Part shown: positions 1-7,052 of the stretch, piece by piece | Layout: the number at the start of each line of letters is the position of its first letter | Numbering within the stretch: position 1 is the first letter of the stretch | DNA from: JANYCG01 sp031397915 | GTDB lineage: Bacteria; Pseudomonadota; Gammaproteobacteria; Burkholderiales; Burkholderiaceae_C | Reading direction: 5' to 3' | Length of the DNA stretch: 9,824 bases | NCBI GenBank assembly: GCA_031397915.1 | Contig: JANNMM010000084.1 | Span: 1-9,824, forward strand | Program-made: the position numbers and the translations under genes | The notes under the pieces: model-generated | Databases searched by the model: none | Seen by the model: only the letters and a program-made list of their open reading frames with translations | What the model was told of the DNA's origin: nothing

Positions 1-98
1 GGCGACGCCGATTGCGGTCACATTGATGTTGTTGCCATCGACAAAGTTGTTCCAGGCCGTAGCGGTAGCCGGGATCAGCGAATTCACCACGGTGCCTA
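1..98 (-). other. Foreign-looking left end; possible 3' part of an unrelated minus-strand frame
   Basis: The plus-strand frame of the downstream mltD fragment has a TAG stop at 66-68 and loses any MltD-like sequence upstream of about base 100. On the minus strand, bases 96 to 1 are open throughout and translate to a plausible protein stretch (TVVNSLIPATATAWNNF, then VDGNNINVTAIGVA) rich in N, T, V and A, a composition seen in surface or adhesin-like proteins. I do not recognise the family and neither end is visible. It may be a truncated gene at a rearrangement point, or a join made during assembly. That the segment does not belong to mltD is directly visible; its coding status is inference. 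Confidence 0.3.
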
Positions 99-101
99 TC
101 G

Positions 102-1001
102 GCGCTGGCGGCCTACAACTGGGGCGAGGGCAGCGTCGGGCGTGCCATTGCCAAAAACAAGCGCGCTGGTCTGGGCACCGGTTATCTCGATTTGGCGATG
201 CCAGCTGAAACGCGGCTGTATGTGCCCAAACTGCAGGCGATCAAAAACATTGTCAGTGCGCCAGGTGCCTTCAGATCGACACTTCCGTTGATCGAGAACC
301 ACCCGTTTTTCCAGAGTGTGGCCATTTTGCGGGACATCGACGTTTCACTCGCCGCAAAGTTGGCCGAGGTGAGCGTGGACGACTTCAAGGCGCTCAATCC
401 GTCTGTAAACCGGCCCGTGATACTCGCTGCGGGTACGCCGTTGATCCTGCTCCCCTGGGATCAGGCAGAAGTCTTCCAGCGAAACCTGGCGGGATATAAC
501 GGTGCGCGGCTGGCCAGCTGGACCGTCTGGATCGCGCCCACTGGCATGAAGACCGCAGATGCCGCGAAGAAGACTGGTATGGCGGAAGATGACCTTCGTG
601 CGGTGAACAACATTCCACCTCGCTCGATCATCAAGGCAGGATCAAGCCTGGTGGTCCCGCGGGGAAACCGCGTCGAGCGGGATGTGGCCGTTGAAGTTGC
701 GGACCATGGGCAAATTGGCATTTCGCCGGAAATCCTGACCCGGCGCACGCTTGTCAAGGCCGGCAAAGGTGAATCGGTCGCCAGTCTGGCCAAACGTTAT
801 GGCTTGACCGCGGGCACCGTTGCCGAGTGGAACAAGGTCAGCGCTGGAGCTGCATTTGCAAAAGGCCAGCAGGTTGTCCTGTTTTTGCCAACCAGGATGG
901 CCAAGTCTTCCAAGGGCGCGCGCGTTGTCGCCAAGGCTGGCAGCCCAACCAAATCTACCCGGCGAGCCGGCGTGAAGTCAACAAAGCTGGCCAAGCGGTA
1001 G
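102..1001 (+). CDS. mltD: MltD-type membrane-bound lytic murein transglycosylase, C-terminal part with LysM repeats (5' truncated)
   Basis: MltD proteins are envelope lytic transglycosylases that cleave the MurNAc-GlcNAc bond of peptidoglycan and bind it through C-terminal LysM domains. The visible 299 residues open with ALAAYNWGEGSVGRAI, the conserved end of the SLT (GH23) catalytic fold with its A-x-A-Y-N-x-G motif, followed by LPAET-like AMPAETRLYVPKLQA, typical of MltD. Next come one degenerate LysM-like stretch (about residues 75-120) and two clearer LysM units (about 130-178 and 210-258), then a Lys/Arg/Ser-rich basic tail. The signal peptide and the catalytic glutamate region are absent: homology stops abruptly near base 100 and the frame hits a TAG at 66-68. 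The remnant is therefore either a broken gene or a gene cut by an assembly join. It converges with the cytochrome gene, 33 bases away. Family assignment is firm; a functional product from this fragment is unlikely. Confidence 0.85.
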   Translation, partial: ALAAYNWGEGSVGRAIAKNKRAGLGTGYLDLAMPAETRLYVPKLQAIKNIVSAPGAFRSTLPLIENHPFFQSVAILRDIDVSLAAKLAEVSVDDFKALNPSVNRPVILAAGTPLILLPWDQAEVFQRNLAGYNGARLASWTVWIAPTGMKTADAAKKTGMAEDDLRAVNNIPPRSIIKAGSSLVVPRGNRVERDVAVEVADHGQIGISPEILTRRTLVKAGKGESVASLAKRYGLTAGTVAEWNKVSAGAAFAKGQQVVLFLPTRMAKSSKGARVVAKAGSPTKSTRRAGVKSTKLAKR

Positions 1002-1008
1002 CGGCGAA

Positions 1009-1035
1009 GGCGGCCTTGCCGCCCCTTGTCTGTCT
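1009..1035 (+). terminator. Likely rho-independent terminator of mltD
   Basis: A perfect 6-bp GC-only stem, GGCGGC (1009-1014) with GCCGCC (1018-1023) around a CTT loop, starts 7 bases after the mltD stop codon. On the plus strand it is followed by a pyrimidine-rich tail with interspersed T's up to 1036. In the opposite direction no T-rich tract follows, so it serves the plus-strand gene best. The T tract is imperfect, hence moderate confidence. Confidence 0.5.
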
Positions 1036-1670
1036 TAAGGTGCGACCAGGGTCGACAGGTATTCCGCGAGTGGCTCGAGTTCTTCAACGGTAAGCCCTTG
1101 CGCAGCCGACGTCATGGTGCCGTCGTAGTCGGCTCTTTTTGCCGCCTTGAAGCCTTTGAGTTGCTCCAGCAAATAGTCTTTGTGTTGTCCCGCCAATCGG
1201 GGAATGTGCTGCTGCCCGACTAAAGTTGCGGTGTGGCAGGCTACGCAGTTGTTGCGCTCGGTAATTTCTTTTGCTTTGGCAACAATCGCCGCGTCGGCTT
1301 TGCGCGCGGGCGCCGTCAATTTTTGCGACGAAAAATAGATCGCCAGGTCATTCAGGTCGGCATTGCTCAGTTTCTCGACAAACGGTGTCATCTGGTCGTT
1401 TACCCGCCTGCCTTCCCTGAACATGAACAACGCGGTGGTTATGAACTGGCGGGGCTGGCCGGCCAGCGAGGGTGTTGTCGGGATCAGCGAGTTGCCGTCG
1501 GCACCATGGCATGCGCTGCAAATCTGGGCCTTGACGCGGCCTTCTTCCAGCCCGGCATGGGCATTTGGCAGAAGCAGAAACGCAAGAGTTAGAACAGCGG
1601 CCATTCTCATGGCCGCCGTCCGGGCTCTGCACGGCACGTGGGCAAAACGCGCAAGGCCGCGGCGTGCCAT
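1035..1670 (-). CDS. Diheme cytochrome c, c4-like
   Basis: A periplasmic electron carrier with two class I cytochrome c domains. Both covalent heme sites are visible, CSACH at residues 51-55 and CVACH at 142-146, with candidate axial methionines at M94 (QMTPF) and M186 (GTMTSAA), one per domain as in cytochrome c4. The length (211 residues, about 170 mature) fits that family. A hydrophobic stretch ending PNAHA (about 24-39) is a Sec signal peptide. The ATG at 1670 lies 2 bases after the stop of the upstream dehydrogenase gene, but the first 20 residues form a basic extension before the signal core. The ATGs at 1610 (MRMAAVL) or 1604 give a more normal signal peptide and are as likely; no strong ribosome binding site decides. 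Close coupling suggests that it accepts electrons from the sugar dehydrogenase and passes them to a terminal oxidase (inference). Confidence 0.9.
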   Translation of the reverse strand: MARRGLARFAHVPCRARTAAMRMAAVLTLAFLLLPNAHAGLEEGRVKAQICSACHGADGNSLIPTTPSLAGQPRQFITTALFMFREGRRVNDQMTPFVEKLSNADLNDLAIYFSSQKLTAPARKADAAIVAKAKEITERNNCVACHTATLVGQQHIPRLAGQHKDYLLEQLKGFKAAKRADYDGTMTSAAQGLTVEELEPLAEYLSTLVAP

Positions 1671-1672
1671 GC

Positions 1673-2893
1673 TTACTTTGCGTAGCTGATGCGGTACACG
1701 ACGCCGTTGTAGTCGTCCGACAACAAGACGGAGCCATCCTTCATCTGCATCACGTCAGTTGGCCTGCCCCACATGGGTGGATCACCCCGATCGTTTTCTA
1801 GGAACCCCTCAAGAAAGGTGTGCCGCGTCGCTTTTCCGTCTGCCCCTAAGGTCACGCGAATCAGGTTGTAACCCTGTTTCTGTTCGCGGTTCCAGGATCC
1901 TTTTTGCGCAATCAGCATGCTGTTTTTATACTCTGCCGGAAACATGTTCCCGGTGTAGAACTTCATGCCAACGGGTGCCATGTGTGCGCCCAGGTTCAGG
2001 GCAGGCGGTGTGAACTGGTCGCAGGAGCGGTTCTTGCCGTAAACCGGATCAAGGACGTCACCCTGGTGGCAATACGGGAAACCAAAATGCTGGCCTTTGG
2101 TCTTGACGACGTTGAGCTCATCGCTGGGCAAATCATTGCCCATCCAGTCGCGGGCATGTTCAGTGAACCAAAGCTCGCCTGAAACCGGGTGGAATGCCAT
2201 GCCGACGCTGTTGCGAACACCGAGGGCAAAATTCTCCAAGGTGCCGGTTTTGGCATCAACCCGCAGAATCGACGCTTCGTTGTACGTCGGCATCGTGATG
2301 TTCTGTGGTGAGCCAACGTTGAAGTACAACTTGCCGTCCGGTCCCAGGGCAAGGTACTTCCAGAAATGACCCGGCTGGTTGGTGGGATCGAGATTGTCTA
2401 TCACCACCACGCCTGCGCCGGGGTTGTCAAGCTTGCTCTCGATGTCATCGTAGCGGGTGATGCGGTGCCGTTCGGCCACATAAAGTGCGCCTTTGTCAAA
2501 CACGATCCCGTTGGGGGATTTCATGCCCTTCAACACGGTCTTGACCTGTCGCTTGCCACCCGCGTCAACGATTGCATAAACACTCGATTGAACCCGGTTG
2601 CTGACAAAGACCGTGCCTTTATCGCCCAGTGCCAGTGAGCGCGCGTCGGGAATACCGTCTGCCCAGATTTCGATTTTGAAACCGTCTGGCAGCTTGAGCT
2701 TGTTCATCGGAAGCTCGCTCGCAGGCCTGCCGGTGACGTGCCCGGCAAAAGGGTGCAAGGGGGACTTTTCCTGCTCGGGTGACATACCCTGTTTCCAGGC
2801 TGGCGGCGGGGCGGGAGCGGCGGCTTGCTGTGCCATCGCGATACCCGCAAGGCTTGCAAGTACTGCAACGCCAATTTTTTTCATGATGTGCAT
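1673..2893 (-). CDS. Secreted PQQ-dependent sugar (sorbosone-type) dehydrogenase, beta-propeller
   Basis: A 406-residue protein of the PQQ-dependent glucose/sorbosone dehydrogenase (GSDH) beta-propeller group, soluble periplasmic enzymes that oxidise sugars or other alcohols and aldehydes with PQQ. Seen in sequence: a Sec signal (MKKIGVAVLASLAGIAMA), a proline/alanine linker, the entry motif KLPDGFKIEIWADGIPDARS (about 67-86), a central GMAFHP...GELWFTEHARDWMGNDLPSDELN block (about 231-261), GFPYCHQG with a later Cys (about 271-291) and the terminal GRPTDV...GSVLLSDDYNGVVYRI strand. The ATG at 2893 is chosen because GGAG (2904-2901) sits 7 bases upstream; an in-frame ATG at 2935 would add 14 residues before the signal. 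The true substrate cannot be told from sequence. PQQ synthesis genes are not in the window. The downstream cytochrome c follows after 2 bases, so the two are probably translated together. Confidence 0.88.
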   Translation of the reverse strand: MHIMKKIGVAVLASLAGIAMAQQAAAPAPPPAWKQGMSPEQEKSPLHPFAGHVTGRPASELPMNKLKLPDGFKIEIWADGIPDARSLALGDKGTVFVSNRVQSSVYAIVDAGGKRQVKTVLKGMKSPNGIVFDKGALYVAERHRITRYDDIESKLDNPGAGVVVIDNLDPTNQPGHFWKYLALGPDGKLYFNVGSPQNITMPTYNEASILRVDAKTGTLENFALGVRNSVGMAFHPVSGELWFTEHARDWMGNDLPSDELNVVKTKGQHFGFPYCHQGDVLDPVYGKNRSCDQFTPPALNLGAHMAPVGMKFYTGNMFPAEYKNSMLIAQKGSWNREQKQGYNLIRVTLGADGKATRHTFLEGFLENDRGDPPMWGRPTDVMQMKDGSVLLSDDYNGVVYRISYAK

Positions 2894-3024
2894 TGTTTGT
2901 CTCCGGTTGTATTGAGCCATTGCATGGAGGGCCATGCGCCTGGCGGGAACAGTTTAATACTCTTTGGTAAATGCCATTTCTGGCGTTTGCCGATTTCGCC
3001 CAGCACGGGCAAAAAAACTGTTTT

Positions 3025-4008
3025 TCAGTCGGCCGTTATGCCAGCCTGTTTGATCAGATTGCCATACCGCGCCAGCTGGCCTCGCACGGCCACGCCCAGT
3101 TCGTCGGGCGACGTGCCTCTGGGCGAGAGACCCAGCCCGGCAAATTTTTCACGCACTTCGGGATCGCCCAGTGCCTTGGAAATTTCAGCATGCAGCGTTT
3201 GAACAATTGATTTGGGTGTTCCGGCGGGTGCCATCATGGCAAACCATGAATTGAACTCAAATCCGGGCAACCCGGACTCGGAAACCGTCGGAACCTCAGG
3301 GAACTGCAGCATTCTGCGCGGCGTGGTGACGCCAATCAATTTGAGTTTGCCGCCGCGTACGAGTGCATTGACGGTGGCGATGCCCTGGAACGCTGCCTGG
3401 ACTTCATTGGCTGCGACGCCCATGGCCGCCTGTGTCGCACCTTTGTAAGGGACATGCGTCATTTGCACGCCCGCCAGTGACGCAAACAGCGCCATGGCAA
3501 TGTGCTGAGGGCTTCCATTTCCACCTGAACCGTAATTGAGCTTGCCAGGTGCAGCTTTGGCAGTTGCCAAAAGGTCACCAGCACTTCGCTCCTTGGCGTC
3601 TGAAGCCACCACCAGACCCCACTCCACGGTGGCAACCAGGGATACCGGCTCAAAATCTTTAAGGATGTCCCAGGGCATCTTTGCGTTCAGATTGGGAAGC
3701 ATGGTCATGATGCTGTCGTTGAAACCGCCAATGGTGTACCCATCAGGCGCAGCCTTTGCTACGCGTTCAGCACCAATCAGGCCGGCAGCACCCGGCTGGT
3801 TTTCAACCACTATGGACTGGCCCATGTTTTGGCCCATTTTCTGCGCCAAGATGCGCGCCGCGTTATCAACTGCGCTGCCGGCAGCCAACGGAACAATCAT
3901 GCGGATCGGCCGGTTGGGATAGCCGCTGCCGGTTTGCGACAAGGCCGTCGTTGCCAATAGGACAGCTCCGAAGAACAGGCAAATCTGGCGGCGAGGTAGA
4001 TAGGTCAT
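3025..4008 (-). CDS. Tripartite tricarboxylate transporter substrate-binding protein (Bug/TctC family)
   Basis: A periplasmic Bug receptor, the extracytoplasmic binding protein of tripartite tricarboxylate transporters, a family greatly expanded in Burkholderiales and binding carboxylates, amino acids or aromatic acids. The 327 residues match the usual length of about 320-330. Visible hallmarks: a signal peptide (1-25, ending TALS), YPNRPIRMIVPLAAGS (30-45) with the family turn after it, VVENQPGAAGLIGAE (67-81), APDGYT (87-92), HVPYKGATQAA (185-195) and GVTTPRR...FPEVPTVSESGLPGFE (226-251). The start at 4008 is taken because it begins the signal peptide and has AGGAA about 8-9 bases upstream; the open frame continues upstream only because it overlaps the preceding gene. 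No TctA or TctB membrane subunit is present, so it is an orphan receptor here. It lies 34 bases after the Ldh2-family gene and is probably in its transcript, hinting at a 2-hydroxyacid-like ligand (inference). Confidence 0.93.
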   Translation of the reverse strand: MTYLPRRQICLFFGAVLLATTALSQTGSGYPNRPIRMIVPLAAGSAVDNAARILAQKMGQNMGQSIVVENQPGAAGLIGAERVAKAAPDGYTIGGFNDSIMTMLPNLNAKMPWDILKDFEPVSLVATVEWGLVVASDAKERSAGDLLATAKAAPGKLNYGSGGNGSPQHIAMALFASLAGVQMTHVPYKGATQAAMGVAANEVQAAFQGIATVNALVRGGKLKLIGVTTPRRMLQFPEVPTVSESGLPGFEFNSWFAMMAPAGTPKSIVQTLHAEISKALGDPEVREKFAGLGLSPRGTSPDELGVAVRGQLARYGNLIKQAGITAD

Positions 4009-4042
4009 TTGAAATATTCCTGAAAAAAATGAGGCCGCAGCG

Positions 4043-5125
4043 TCAGGCCGGGACCAGGGGATCCAGGCCATTTTCCAGCGCGAACGATCTGAGTTGTGAA
4101 AGCAGGGTTTCGGGCAACAACATGCCGTCACGGGCGCTGGCTGTGCGTTTTTGGAAGCTCTGTTCACCGGGGAGCCAAATGCGGTCCACGCCGGGCATGC
4201 GTTCGCTTTCCCGGAATGTTCGGGCCAATTCATCGACACGTGATTTGAATGCGTCGACATCACCAAAGGCCGCGATGTCTATGGCAAGGACCGCTTGGCC
4301 GGTATTGGTGGGCGTGGATGCATCTGCGTTGAAGTCAATGACATCTTTGCCCATGGCGGCACCGTTGAGCGTGCCAGCCAACAAGCCGACAATCAATGCC
4401 AATCCATAGCCCTTGTAGTCCCCAATTGGCAAAAGGAAACCATCCGCGGCCTTTTTTGGGTCCAGCAGGGGCTGTCCAAGGCGGTCGATCATCCATCCGG
4501 GTGGCATCATTTCACCCCGCTGCGCACGGGCTTTGACCTTGCCGTAGGCAGCCACGGTTGTCGCCATGTCCAGTACCACCGGTGGTTCAAGTCGGGCTGG
4601 CACCGCCACTGCAATGGGGTTGGTGGAGAGCAACATTTCAAGCCCGCCCCAAGGGGGCAAGTGGTTCGCGTTGCCGACGGCGAAATACATGCCGATCATG
4701 TCGTCTGCCAGCGGCATACGCGCGTACAGCGACGCCGGGCCCGCATGGTTGCTGTTGAACGAGCCAACCCATCCGACACCACACTTGCGCGCCTTCTCTA
4801 CAGCCATTTTGGCTGCTTTCTGCATGACCAGATGGCCCATTCCGTTGTCGCCGTCCAGCAGCGCTGTGGCCGCGCGCTCCTGGGCAATCGAGATGACCGG
4901 CCGGGCATTGACACCCCCCGCGTGAATGCGTTTGGCATAGGGCAATAGGCGAATGGCACCGTGGCCATCGGACCCCTGGGCCTCGGCTTCAGCCATGAGC
5001 TTTCCGACGGTTGCGGCGTCGTCCCCCGGCAGGCCAAGGCGCCGCATGGCTTCGGTCAGGAATGCCTGAAGTTGGCTTACGCTGATGTGGCCTTTAAGGG
5101 TTGATTCGGGTGCTGGCTGGGTCAT
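4043..5125 (-). CDS. Ldh2/malate-L-lactate-ureidoglycolate dehydrogenase family oxidoreductase
   Basis: A cytoplasmic NAD(P)-dependent oxidoreductase of the malate/L-sulfolactate/ureidoglycolate dehydrogenase family (not the Rossmann-fold MDH/LDH type), which interconverts 2-hydroxy and 2-oxo acids. The 360 residues match the family length. Conserved blocks are visible in order: EAQGSDGHGAIRL (48-60), GDNGMGH (92-98), SNHAGPASLYA (125-135) with the family's conserved histidine, STNPIAVAVPA (167-177), VVLDMATT...GKV (183-197) and PIGDYKGYGLALIVGLLAG (233-251). The ATG at 5125 best fits homologue length, but no Shine-Dalgarno precedes it; a GTG at 5152 is an alternative, and a TATGAT sequence 6 bases upstream raises the possibility of a leaderless message. 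The frame stays open further upstream into the previous gene. Its pairing with a Bug receptor suggests catabolism of an imported hydroxyacid; the substrate is unknown. Confidence 0.9.
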   Translation of the reverse strand: MTQPAPESTLKGHISVSQLQAFLTEAMRRLGLPGDDAATVGKLMAEAEAQGSDGHGAIRLLPYAKRIHAGGVNARPVISIAQERAATALLDGDNGMGHLVMQKAAKMAVEKARKCGVGWVGSFNSNHAGPASLYARMPLADDMIGMYFAVGNANHLPPWGGLEMLLSTNPIAVAVPARLEPPVVLDMATTVAAYGKVKARAQRGEMMPPGWMIDRLGQPLLDPKKAADGFLLPIGDYKGYGLALIVGLLAGTLNGAAMGKDVIDFNADASTPTNTGQAVLAIDIAAFGDVDAFKSRVDELARTFRESERMPGVDRIWLPGEQSFQKRTASARDGMLLPETLLSQLRSFALENGLDPLVPA

Positions 5126-5234
5126 GGCTGGATCATAGGTTCTCAATTTCACAGGTTGTGGCCTGCCGCCCCACAGCCGACGTTCTGCGCGCGCGGCTAC
5201 GCCATTCAACAAATGGGCAAAGCCCGGATCGGGA

Positions 5235-6305
5235 TCAGGCCTTGAATTTGTCCTTTGCGCGGCGCGCGAACTCATTGGTGAAAGTCTTGGCGAGCACGAT
5301 TTTTTCAATCTTCACACCCGGCTCAAAACTCGCGAGCGCCTTGACAGCGGTACGCGTTCCATCCTCTGGAATCAGGCCATCAATGGCAATGGCTTCACGC
5401 ACCTTGTTGAAAGCGGTCAGGTACAACCCGCGGTCGCCCAAAAGGTAAGACTCCGGCACAGTCTTGATGATGTCGCCCGGGCCCGCCGTCTGCAACCATT
5501 TCAAGGCGTGCACCATTGCGTTGGCCAGAGCCTGTGACGTATTGGGATTTTTCTGCAGAAACTCGGTGGGAGCGTAGAGGCAACCCGCCGGCATGGGCCC
5601 GCCAAATACGTCCAGGGTTCCCTTTAGCGTACGGGTATCGGTGATGACGCGGACGTCCCCTCGCTGCTCCAGCATGGTCATCACCGGATCAATGTTGCTG
5701 ATGGCGTCAATCTGGCCCGTCCGGACGGCTGACAAAGCACCCGCAGAGGTGCCAACGCCGATGTAGCTGACATCTTCGGGTTTGAGTCCGGACCGGGAAA
5801 GCACCAAACTGGACACCATGTTGGTGGACGACCCCGGTGCCGTGACGCCAATTTTTTTTCCACGCAGGTCAGCCACCACCCTGTAGGAGGCCATGGTTTT
5901 GGTGGACACCCCTATGGCAATGGCAGGAGCCCGACCCTGCAAGACAAAGGCCTGAAAGAACTGGTTTTTGCTTTGCAGATTGATCGTGTGCTCGTAGGCA
6001 CCACTCACCAGATCTGCAGACCCGCCAACCACGGCCTGCAATGCGCGCGCGCCACCGCTGAAGTCGCTGATTTCGACGTCGAGGCCCTCCGCCTTGAAAT
6101 ACCCCAACTGGTCGGCGATGGTCAATGGCAAATAATAAAACGCTGCCTTGCCACCGACAGCGATGGCGATTTTCGATTTTTCCAGTTTGGTCTGAGCCCA
6201 AACGCTCGGCGCGCAAACACCGGCTGCAACGACACCTGCCACCGCCATCAATTGGCGCCGTCCAATTGACAACCTGGGTGGAATTTGTATCGATTTGTAG
6301 GGCAT
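5235..6305 (-). CDS. ABC transporter periplasmic substrate-binding protein (NMT1/SsuA/ThiY-like)
   Basis: A 356-residue periplasmic binding protein of the nitrate/sulfonate/taurine and thiamine-precursor type (NMT1/THI5-like fold). The N-terminus has an RR pair (16-17, IGRRQLM), a hydrophobic core and a VWA cleavage site near residue 37; the RR motif is only partly Tat-like, so Sec export is also possible. Family features: KIAIAVGGKAAFYYLPLTIA (45-64), QLGYFKAEGLDVEI (66-79), SGGARALQAVVGGSADL (83-99), the lobe-2 opening DLRGKKIGVTAPGSSTNM and GALSAVRTGQIDAI. The ATG at 6305 is supported by a strong AAGAGGA site (6318-6312) 6 bases upstream. No ATPase or permease gene is adjacent, so its transporter must lie elsewhere or be borrowed. 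It is the first gene of a minus-strand series after recR. The ligand cannot be assigned. An 8-bp dyad overlaps its ribosome binding site and may regulate it. Confidence 0.9.
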   Translation of the reverse strand: MPYKSIQIPPRLSIGRRQLMAVAGVVAAGVCAPSVWAQTKLEKSKIAIAVGGKAAFYYLPLTIADQLGYFKAEGLDVEISDFSGGARALQAVVGGSADLVSGAYEHTINLQSKNQFFQAFVLQGRAPAIAIGVSTKTMASYRVVADLRGKKIGVTAPGSSTNMVSSLVLSRSGLKPEDVSYIGVGTSAGALSAVRTGQIDAISNIDPVMTMLEQRGDVRVITDTRTLKGTLDVFGGPMPAGCLYAPTEFLQKNPNTSQALANAMVHALKWLQTAGPGDIIKTVPESYLLGDRGLYLTAFNKVREAIAIDGLIPEDGTRTAVKALASFEPGVKIEKIVLAKTFTNEFARRAKDKFKA

Positions 6306-6316
6306 GGCACGTCCTC

Positions 6317-6346
6317 TTGATGCTTATCGTTTTACTTTGCATCAAG
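6317..6346 (-). promoter_or_regulatory. Perfect 8-bp dyad touching the ribosome binding site of the substrate-binding protein gene
   Basis: CTTGATGC (6317-6324) and GCATCAAG (6339-6346) are exact reverse complements separated by 14 bases. The copy nearer the gene shares its last two bases (6318-6317, AA/AG end) with the AAGAGGA ribosome binding site at 6318-6312. It could be an RNA hairpin that limits ribosome access or a DNA operator for a dimeric regulator. A further CTTTGCATC half-like element recurs at 6335-6343 and 6361-6369. The structure is seen; its role is inference. Confidence 0.35.
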
Positions 6347-6421
6347 CGTACCGCGCGAGGCTTTGCATCGCATCGGGAACATCCCGAGCGGGTTTTCACT
6401 ATGCAGACGCCGTAGACAGGC

Positions 6422-7012
6422 TCAGCGGCGGTCCACCATGGCGTGGGCAATGGTGCCCAAATCGACGTATTCGAGTTCGCTGCCCACTGGCACGCCGCGC
6501 GCCAGTCGCGTCAGTTTCAGTCCATGGGGCTTGAGCGCCTCCATGATCACATGCGCAGTGGCTTCGCCTTCCGCTGTGAAATTGGTGGCCAGAATCACTT
6601 CAAGTACCTCACCCTCCAACACGCGCTCAAACAGCTTTTTCAGGCCGATGTCATTGGGGCCGATCCCGTCAAGCGGACTCAATCGCCCCATCAAGACGAA
6701 ATACAAACCGGGGTAGGCGCCGGTTCGCTCCACGGCCGACTGGTCGGCCGGTGTCTCCACCACGCACAGCTTGCTGCGGTCGCGTTTGGGGTCTGCACAG
6801 GTCTTGCAAACTTCGTTTTCCGTGAAGGTATGACACAGCCCGCATTGACGCACGGTGCCAACCGCCTGATTCAACGCCTGAGCAAGTGTCTGTGCGCCCG
6901 GCCGGTTGTGCTGGAGCAGGTGAAACGCCATGCGGGACGCCGATTTCACGCCAACGCCCGGCAACAGCCTGAGCGACTGGATCAAGGTTTCGAGCGCGTT
7001 GGAATCTGCCAC
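6422..7012 (-). CDS. recR: Recombination mediator protein RecR
   Basis: RecR works with RecF and RecO to load RecA on gapped, SSB-coated DNA in recombinational repair. The 196 residues match the normal length of about 195-205. Domains in order: helix-hairpin-helix (LRLLPGVGVKSASRMAFHLL, 14-33), a four-cysteine zinc site (C57, C60, C69, C72), and a Toprim domain (about 81-176) with CVVETPADQSAVERTGAYPG, the GIGPNDIGL segment and the conserved acidic TAEGEATA motif (146-153), followed by the C-terminal RGVPVGSELEYVDLGTI (172-188). The start is GTG at 7012, the only start preserving the MADSNALETL-like N-terminus; it lacks a strong ribosome binding site and follows ybaB by 40 bases, so translation may depend on the upstream gene. 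It is the last gene of dnaX-ybaB-recR, a conserved bacterial arrangement. Confidence 0.97.
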   Translation of the reverse strand: MADSNALETLIQSLRLLPGVGVKSASRMAFHLLQHNRPGAQTLAQALNQAVGTVRQCGLCHTFTENEVCKTCADPKRDRSKLCVVETPADQSAVERTGAYPGLYFVLMGRLSPLDGIGPNDIGLKKLFERVLEGEVLEVILATNFTAEGEATAHVIMEALKPHGLKLTRLARGVPVGSELEYVDLGTIAHAMVDRR

Positions 7013-7020
7013 GGACTACA

Positions 7021-7042
7021 TCAGGTGTTCGTCAGGTGTTCG
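7021..7042. repeat. Perfect tandem duplication of 11 bp
   Basis: TCAGGTGTTCG occurs twice head to tail (7021-7031 and 7032-7042) in the 40-base gap between the ybaB stop and the recR GTG start. It changes the spacing between these two genes and looks like a recent slippage duplication. Confidence 0.8.
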
Positions 7043-7052
7043 TGCCTGCGCA

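Noticed and set aside
2922..2937. GCATGG/CCATGC 6-bp hairpin upstream of the PQQ dehydrogenase gene as a terminator
   Set aside because: No T tract follows on either strand; it is also too short to call as a regulatory element.
2998..3021. GCCC/GGGC hairpin next to A7 and T5 runs downstream of the Bug gene, as a terminator
   Set aside because: In the minus-strand direction of the Bug gene the T run comes before the stem, not after it, and on the plus strand the stem is followed by A's.
4006..4266. Longer start of the Bug gene at 4266
   Set aside because: The extra 86 residues are antisense-free overlap with the Ldh2 gene, lack family similarity and would bury the signal peptide that starts at 4008.
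3756..4409. Long plus-strand open frames opposite the Bug and Ldh2 genes
   Set aside because: They are antisense to well-supported genes, have no recognisable domains and no ribosome binding site of note.
6373..6387. TCGGGA/TCCCGA hairpin after recR as its terminator
   Set aside because: In the recR direction no T tract follows the stem; T's occur only on the opposite side, where no plus-strand gene ends.
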